This document shows, piece by piece, positions 57,860-64,000 of a stretch of DNA of 64,000 bases. The notes below the pieces were generated by a model. The model worked only from the letters and a program-made list of their open reading frames with translations. It had not been told where the DNA came from and ran no database searches. The translations under genes and the position numbers were made by a program. Numbering within the stretch: the first letter of the stretch is position 1; every line of letters starts with the position of its first letter. The stretch comes from Panicum virgatum (taxonomy: Eukaryota; Streptophyta; Magnoliopsida; Poales; Poaceae), in NCBI RefSeq assembly GCF_016808335.1, contig NC_053139.1, positions 38,436,464 to 38,500,463 of the forward strand, in the 5' to 3' direction.

Positions 57860-58060
57860 TAAGAGGAAGCGACTACGGCTTCTCCCGGCCGCGGAAAAAC
57901 CCCTGAATCCTGGCCCGTGCCCGAGGGAGCCAAGCCTTGCGGCGAGCACAGCGAGAGAATTTTTTTTACCCCACGGACCGGAAATTCGCTCGACACGGGA
58001 ATCGAACCCCGGCCGCGGGGGTGCCACCGGACACCCTCGACCAACCGAGCTAGCGACCTC
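57860..58060 (-). mobile_element. tRNA-derived SINE or tRNA fragment
   Basis: On the minus strand an A box TAGCTCGGTTGG (58052-58041) is followed by a B box GGGGTTCGATTCCC (58010-57997), the RNA polymerase III promoter arrangement of tRNAs and SINEs. A tRNA cloverleaf with paired acceptor stem was not completed and the sequence continues unrelated beyond, so a SINE is preferred. Ends not determined. Confidence 0.5.
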
Positions 58061-58192
58061 ACACAAGGGGGAAAAATCAAGGTTATTCTCCCGTGTCATC
58101 GTTCCCCGCCTCCCCGGTACCGGTAGCTTCGATCCTGGCCCCACACAAATCCCAACAGCGACCATAGCGCCACTAACGAAAGGATGTGTGCA

Positions 58193-58790
58193 TGTAACAC
58201 CCGAGTGTTAAACTTGGGTTTAACTAACTAACTAGTGATCCAATTCTCTCGGTTACAAGTCGAGTCACAAATCGACTCAAAACTCAATTTCAAATTCGGG
58301 TGCCAGAGGAACCCGGATACTCCGGGTTTGAATCCGGAAATTCCGGATTTACCCGGATACTCCGGATCTTCTTCCGGATAGTTCGGACTTGACTTGAAAT
58401 CCTATATCACGTGCTAGGGTCCTTTTTCTGTTTCCAAACGTTAAAACACCAACCAAAGGTTCTTTTTCTCTCCCTCAAGAGCTCTCCCTTTTCCCTTAGC
58501 CCTAAACTCCAAATCCTTCCCTCCAAATCCATTCCCAAGGCCAAAGAAGCTCAAATCGGGGGGGGGGGGGGATCATCTTCTCCAGGTATTCCACCATGGG
58601 GTGGTTTCGTTTATGAGTTTTTCTTGCAAGGAGAGCTTGCTCAAGGTACTAAGAGCTAGGGCAAAAAGGGATTGATCGATCTCAGATGTTTTAAGCAATT
58701 TCTTTTGGGTCAATCATCTCCATGGGAGTCCCTCTGCTAGGGTCTAGAAGGGTTTCGATTTTTGTAGGTTGGTTTTGCTAGAAATCAGAA
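58193..58790 (+). mobile_element. LTR-like fragment with phased CGGAT-TCCG palindromes
   Basis: Starts TGTAACACCCGAG, a form common for plant LTR starts, and has a CT-rich leader-like block at 58440-58540 and a G12-13 run near 58560. At 58314, 58335, 58354 and 58375 lie CGGA...TCCG units (CCGGATACTCCGG type) 19-21 bases apart. It stops abruptly at Tat-type gag DNA near 58790. No partner LTR in the window. Confidence 0.4.
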
Positions 58791-58794
58791 TTTC

Positions 58795-59180
58795 AGTTTT
58801 GGGGGCGCACGAGGATCTGCCGGGTTATCGCCTCATCTCGATCCACGACCTCGCGGCACAGCCACTTGACAGCTTGTACCCCGACTCCTCGGATGAGGGG
58901 TACGTCTTCGTGCGCGAACGCTCGCCCCAGACTTCTCCGGAGTTCGCGATCGCGAAGCACTGCTGGCGTTCCAAGCTGCGGCAGACTACTGCTTCGCCTG
59001 CTCCGACGACTCCAGCGAGGAGGACTACGATCTCGCCCGGAAGTTCTCCATGGTCGAGCTGGCGGAGCGGGGCAACGACGCGGCAAACGACACGGCAGAC
59101 TCACCGACGAACCGACCAGTTGAGCCACTGACGAACTCCGCTGCGCCCAGAGCAGCTACTCCGACGAACCACGCCCAAAA
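58795..59180 (+). pseudogene. Tat gag N-terminal fragment
   Basis: Plus-strand reading HEDLPGYRLISIHDLAAQPLD, then after a frame change ADYCFACSDDSSEEDYDLARKF. It parallels EYEDLPSHHLLSIRDLIA and AAYCLTCSEDSSEGDYDPTWE of the other copy. It runs into a stop at about 59182 where the integrase-tail DNA begins. Confidence 0.75.
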
Positions 59181-59181
59181 C

Positions 59182-60450
59182 TAACGTTTGGAACATTCAG
59201 GCTAAGCTACGTCGCTTCTATCCTTGAAATTCCAAACCCTTTTGTACACCGTTTGTACTCGTATTTCTTGGAATAATAAAGGAGTACAATTTACTTATTT
59301 ATTTTCTGGGAACCTTCCGAACCCTCGGGAGCTCGGATGCACATGAACACCGAGGTACGCTCAGCTTTACCCTCGGCAAAGCCAAGCCTCCCTCGGGGGC
59401 TACTACGGGGGAACCCCCGAACGTCCCCAAAGCATCGCCACCGTTTTTCGAAAAAATTTCATATCTAAGATTCTCGTATACTTAGAAAAATAGATGCGAG
59501 GCGTAAGCGACTACGGTACGGGGCCGGCCGAGCCGCGGGACCGCCTACGCCTCCGGGATACGGCATCTCCACTCACCACCCTACGCCTAAGTTGCTTATG
59601 AACGCAAAATTCCTCGCATAAATTTATCTAAGTCACATACGAGAGCACGAAAACTTAGTAACAAAAACGGCACGCACGAACGCACAAGGCCTCGAGCGGC
59701 CAACACTGTCGGTTTACATTAATCTATCTTCTCGCATAGAAACATGTTCAAGGTAAATTGCTAATCCGACTGCATGGGCTCTACGAGCCACAGACTTTCT
59801 ACAGGCCCTCCTCTCCGTTGCGTGTGCCCTCGAGGGCCACCCTTGGGGGCTACACCATCAAAGGCAAGGCGGCAAACGAGAACGGCGAAGTCCTCACTAA
59901 TGCTTGGAACATATAGTAGCTACGTCGCTTCTATCCTTAGAGTTCCAAGCTATTCGTACATCGTTTGTACTCGCATTTACGATTTCCAGAAACAATAAAG
60001 GAGTATGCTTTACTTGTTTATTTTTTAGGAACTTTCCGGACCCTCGAGGGCTCAGAAGCGCACGAACACTGAGGTACGCCTGGCTTTACCCTCGGCAAAG
60101 CCAAGCCTCCCTCGAGGGCTACTACGGGGGGAACCCCCGAACGTCCCCAAAAAACTGCCAATGTTTTTTTGAAAAATTTCCGTATCTAAGTTTCTCGTAT
60201 ACTTGGGAAAAACGGAAGCGAGGCATAAGCAACTACGGCACGAGGCTGGCCGAGTCGTGGGGCCGCCTACGCCTCTGGGATACGGCACCCCCCTCACCAC
60301 CTCACGCCTAAGTCACTTATGAATGTGAAATTCCTCGCAGAAGTTTACCAAAGTCGCATGCGAGAACACAGAAATAGAGTAGAGAAAACGAGGGCTCGAA
60401 CGAACAAGGCCTCGATGGGCCACACTGTCTATTCATAAGTACGAATTACT
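59182..60450. repeat. Tandem duplication of the Tat integrase end and 3' region
   Basis: Unit 1 starts at about 59182 (TTTGGAACATTCAGGCTAAG, then CTACGTCGCTTCTATCC) and unit 2 at about 59901 (CTTGGAACATATAGTAGCTACG, then TCGCTTCTATCC), a period near 715 bp. Both contain AATAAAGGAGTA and the CTCGGCAAAGCCAAGCCTCCC stretch. The left-hand Tat element has this segment once (24.2-24.7 kb). Confidence 0.8.
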
Positions 60451-60564
60451 TAATGGAGAAGTACTATTACGATAAAGTACTAACTCATTACATGGGCTCC
60501 GAGGCCCAGACTACCTACAGGTTATCATCCCCCCTTTGCGGGTCTTCAGCGGCATCGAATTCGG

Positions 60565-63500
60565 CTATGGGGGGATGTCGGCTTCCAGCTTCGCAGCCAG
60601 GACGGTGGCGAACTCCTCGGCGGCGGCGGCGGCGTCATCCATGATGGTCGATGCAGCATCCGCATCAGCATCGGTTGGGACGACGTACCCCGACGACACC
60701 CTCTGGAGGTCCATGATGTAGTGCGTCGAGGCCACGGCGAGGGCTCGCAGGACACCAAGGCGGAAGGTGCTCTTGGCGTGCTCGGCGATCCGACCACCTC
60801 GCGCTCGCAGGCGGCTGATCACCGAGCTACCAGACACGGCGCCCTCCCCCTCGAGCTCCTGGCACACACTCACAGCGGTCTGCTCCAGGTCTGTATATTC
60901 AGCCTGCGCCGCCATGAGCGCAGTGTTGACTGCCTCCTTCGCCACAGTCTCGTCCGCCACTCTCTGCCTCAGCTCTGGTCAAAAGAACCAAGATAAGTTG
61001 CGATAAATTAGGATCCGACGACAGCGAAATCTCGAGCACTCACCCGTGATATTCTTTTGCGCTTCCTCCTGCTGGACTCGGGCGGCCTTTTCGAGCGAGG
61101 ACAAGGAGTCCTCCTTCTCCTTGAGGGTGGCCTCCGCATTCCGGATGGCCACCTCCTTTTCCTCGAGGGCTTTGCCCTTTTCCTTAATGGTCCCGGAGAG
61201 CGTGGCGACGGTCGCCTTCTCGCGTTGGAGCTCAGCCTCCTTGCCTTGGAGCTCGGCCTCCTTCTGCTGGAGCTCGACCTTCTTCTGCTCGAGCGCCGCC
61301 CTCACATGCTGCAGCTCGGCAGTCCGCGCCTCGGCCTCCTGAGCCTTCTGCTCCGCCGCAGCCCTCTGGACGTCGCGCTCGCTGGCGGTTCGTGCCAACT
61401 CTTCCTCTAGCGCCTACTGACACGCCCCCAGATCTATCATCTTGGTGTTGGCGTCGATGTTCTTCAGCACTAAGTCGGCGTTGTGCTGCCCAAGCCAGCT
61501 CATTTGGGAGTACAGCCGGTTCAGCTTGTCGCTCTTTTTGCGCGAGATGTCCCTCAGCCACTGCAAGTGGAAGAGCGTGAATGATACGAACAAAATCAAG
61601 GCCAAACACAAACGATTCCGGGGAGGGAGCCACCTACCTGGCTGATCTGGAAATCCGTCGTTCTATGGAGCTCCAAGGTGTGGTCGAGGTGGCCCAGAAT
61701 CTGAGAGCCGGCCTCGAACTGCGCCTTCCAGATGGCTTTATCCTCCTGATCGCTGCGGAGAAACTCCAGAGGGACCCCGGACTGGACGATCGCCCCGTGA
61801 CGGGACCCCTCGGACGTCCCCGCATCGAGTACCTCCTCGAAGGCCGACGTGAACTCGGCAATCCGGTCGGCGGCGCTGGTAGCAGCAGCAGTAGGGTCAA
61901 TGTCCCTCAAGTCCCCGTACTCCTCGCTGCTCTCCGGGAGTTGCACCACTGGTGCCACGTTCTCCGGCGCCGCTTGTGCCGTCACCACCGCAACAACCCC
62001 GTCGTCCCGGGCCCCCGCAGACTCCGGGACGTAGTTTTCCTCCTTTGCCGGTGCCCCAGGCGCCGACTCCTCCTCCGCGACACCCTCGATCCCAGCCCTC
62101 GGGGGCTCGAGGACGAGGGTCTCCACCCCTATTTGGCTGGTGGGGCGTTCCTACGCGCCCCCACCAGCTTCCCCTTCTCCTGCGACCGGCCGGGCGGCGC
62201 TATCCGCGTCGTCCCGACCGGCCCCGACTTTGACGTCCGGCCGGGTGGCGTCATTTGCGCCGCCCCGGTCAACCTCCCCATCGGCGCCAGCCTGAGCGGT
62301 TGTTACAGCGCCGCCCTGGCCAGCGTCGCCCCCTGCTCTCCGGCGCTCGAGCCTATTGGGCCTTCTTGGCCCCTCGAGCCATCACCTCCTCGAGCTTCGC
62401 GGCCTCCGCCACAATGTCCACGACGGGCAGGGGCTGCGGTGCCGTGTGCGGTGTGTCACGCGCCTCGGTCTTGAGGGCCTTGGTCGGCGCAAGTAGGGCT
62501 GCATCCCTGGCGATGGCCCCGGAGCTGGTAATCGGGGAAGAAGCACTGAAGTCAGCAAGATTGGGGGCCAATTAAACGAATAAAATCAAAATCACTCACC
62601 CTAATCGGGCGCTCATGCTGCGCTTGCCCGAGCCGCTCCATCGGGCCCGCAGCACACTGACACCTCTCGACGACTGACCCGAGGGCGCCGTCCTCGGATC
62701 GGCCTGGAGCCTCGAAGCCGTCTGCGCGGGCGTCTCCGCATTCGCTGCGGACCCACCGCCACCCATCGACACCGCGGGCATGGGAGTCCCCTTACCCATC
62801 GCCGGTAGAGACGACCTCTGTCCTGTCACGGGCGCAGACGGCCTCCCGCCCGCTGCCGGCGTGGGCGACCTTCGTCCCGCCACTGGCGTGGGCGATCTCC
62901 GCTCCGCCTCTACGAGGGATGGATTCACCAACGACCCTGGTGTGAGCCTCGCCTCACCCAGCGTCACGGGCACCTCCTCGTCGCCAGCCCCTCGATAGAC
63001 CGGTGGGGAACCCGCGCCTGTCGCTGCTTTGTCGTCGTCCGAGAAGTTGATCTCGGCATCCGAGGAGCCCTCCTTCTCCTCGGTGGACTCGGGCGTAGTG
63101 GGCCATGGCTTCCCCTCCGCGTGCGCAATTTTGCACGCCTTATCATGCTTTTCCTTCCGCTTCCTCTTCCTGGCGGCGGCCGCCACCGCCGCGTCCTTCT
63201 GCTTCTTCACCGCCTCTACGTGCAGGCGGTTGACTTCGCGCTCCTCCGGGACCGGAGGCCTCGAGGTGTAGCCCCTGCGGCTCAACCACTGCGAAACGCA
63301 ACCAAGTTAGAATCAGGGAGTGGGGAGAGGAGGAGCACAAATCGGCAACGAATTGAAACTGGAACTCACCACAGAAAGGTACCCCGCCTCGGGGCGCATC
63401 TTGATCTTCCAACGATCCTCGGGGTTGTCGGGAAACTCCGCCACCGCGTTCCTCGCCCTCCGGGCAGCGACATCATGGGGGAGCAGCACGGGTGACATCC

Positions 63501-64000
63501 TCAAGCCCGAGGCACGGGCCTCGGGTGTGAGATCCAAAATCGACCGGCTCCTCTCCGTGAGAGGAATCACCCTCTGCCGGTGAAAGTTCGCGATGACGGC
63601 TGCCGCCGTCAACCCCTTCCTCGCCAGGTGCCGCAACGCCTCGGTGAGCACTTCGAGCCTAGCCTGATGTGCTGGGGGCGATACCCCCCCCAGTCCCACT
63701 TCTCCGGCCTCTCCCGGAGCACCTTATTGGTGAACACTGGGAGCCGGTTGCCGAAGTTGCGCATGTAAAACCACCCTCGAGTCCACCCGGCGTTGTTCGT
63801 CGTCATCCTGTTGGGGATGTACAAACTCCTCCGGGTTGGGCACAAGTGGAGCATCAGACCGCCGGCGCGGACGAACCTCTTCGGCTGGCCCCGCACGTTC
63901 TCGATGAAGAGCTCTCCGCGGAACAAATGGATCCACAAATCCCAGTGCGCTTCGATCCCAAGATACCACTCGCAGACAGCGACGAAGACCGCCGCCTGCG
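60565..64000 (-). pseudogene. Antisense intron-containing gene of the Tat element, right copy (partial)
   Basis: Minus strand, running in from the right edge. Introns match those of the left copy: one at 63289-63369 (donor GTGAGTTCC, acceptor TTTCGCAG), and others near 62540-62600, 61560-61640 and 60975-61045. Readings include MWIHLFRGELFIENVRGQPKR, NNAGWTRGWFYMRNFGNRLP, KKQKDAAVAAAARKRKRKEKH, the GRRSPTPAAG proline repeats, a coiled coil (VELQQKEAELQGKEAELQRE) and the same ending (AAAAEEFATVLAAKLEADIPP). There is a frame change at a G run near 63690. The end of the gene is at 60565. Overall better kept than the left copy but not shown to be intact. Confidence 0.75.

Larger units (their letters stand above)
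58791..64000 (+). mobile_element. Second Tat-derived element, plus strand, without pol
   Basis: A gag N-terminal scrap (58795-59180) leads directly into the last codons of integrase and its 3' region (59182 onwards), then the antisense gene on the minus strand (60565 to the right edge). Thus RT, RNase H, the protease and nearly all integrase are absent. No LTR is visible at its left side. Orientation is opposite to the element at 16-45 kb. Confidence 0.75.

Noticed and set aside
57997..58052. A functional tRNA gene
   Set aside because: A and B boxes are present but I could not pair an acceptor stem or find a normal anticodon arm; a SINE or tRNA fragment fits better.

Overview
The window is nuclear DNA of a flowering plant, almost certainly a grass of the panicoid type. 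Evidence: spliced genes with short GT-AG introns, GC-rich first exons, a photosystem I antenna gene, and grass-style retrotransposons (Sirevirus copia, Tat-lineage gypsy, CACTA, MITEs). There is no bacterial or organellar gene organisation. The species cannot be fixed from sequence alone.

Four host genes can be read. From the left: (1) the 5' three coding exons of a CML21-like EF-hand protein on the minus strand (1-1421, running off the window); (2) a complete 14-exon alpha/beta hydrolase on the minus strand (3305-11720), whose first intron has swallowed a 4 kb LINE and whose second intron is of the rare GC-AG type; (3) an 8-exon plant protein of unknown function on the plus strand (49605-54970), with a Mutator-type transposon sitting exactly on a 5' splice site; (4) a complete 3-exon LHCA3 gene for the photosystem I antenna (56091-57097). 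Exon-like remnants of a fifth host transcript lie at about 14.7-15.7 kb.

The centre (15.7-47.8 kb) is one nest of mobile DNA. The outer shell is a small CACTA transposon (15749-47797, TSD TTA). Into it went a Tat-lineage Ty3/gypsy element on the minus strand (LTR from 16165, TSD GGTAC/GGTAT). Into that went an almost whole Sirevirus with an envelope-position ORF (30996-42315, TSD GCTTA/GCTTC), and a second Sirevirus of which one large LTR and a stub of internal DNA remain (24891 to about 28890). The right end of the Tat element is scrambled: a partial LTR is joined, at a 3-base microhomology, to a second copy of the host flank plus the CACTA end plus another LTR. This looks like recombination between a full-element allele and a solo-LTR allele.

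The Tat element carries, antisense to gag-pol and tail-to-tail with it, a separate gene with at least four introns (20367-24024). A second Tat-derived element at the right edge (58.8-64 kb, plus strand) has lost nearly all gag-pol but keeps this antisense gene. Both copies are damaged but keep the same splice sites.

The most striking non-coding pattern is in the Sirevirus DNA. A 13-base palindrome, GCGGAC-N-GTCCGC and close variants, occurs in pairs almost always 22 bases apart, and the pairs recur about every 96 bases. The same spacing appears in two different Sirevirus LTRs and in an internal region.
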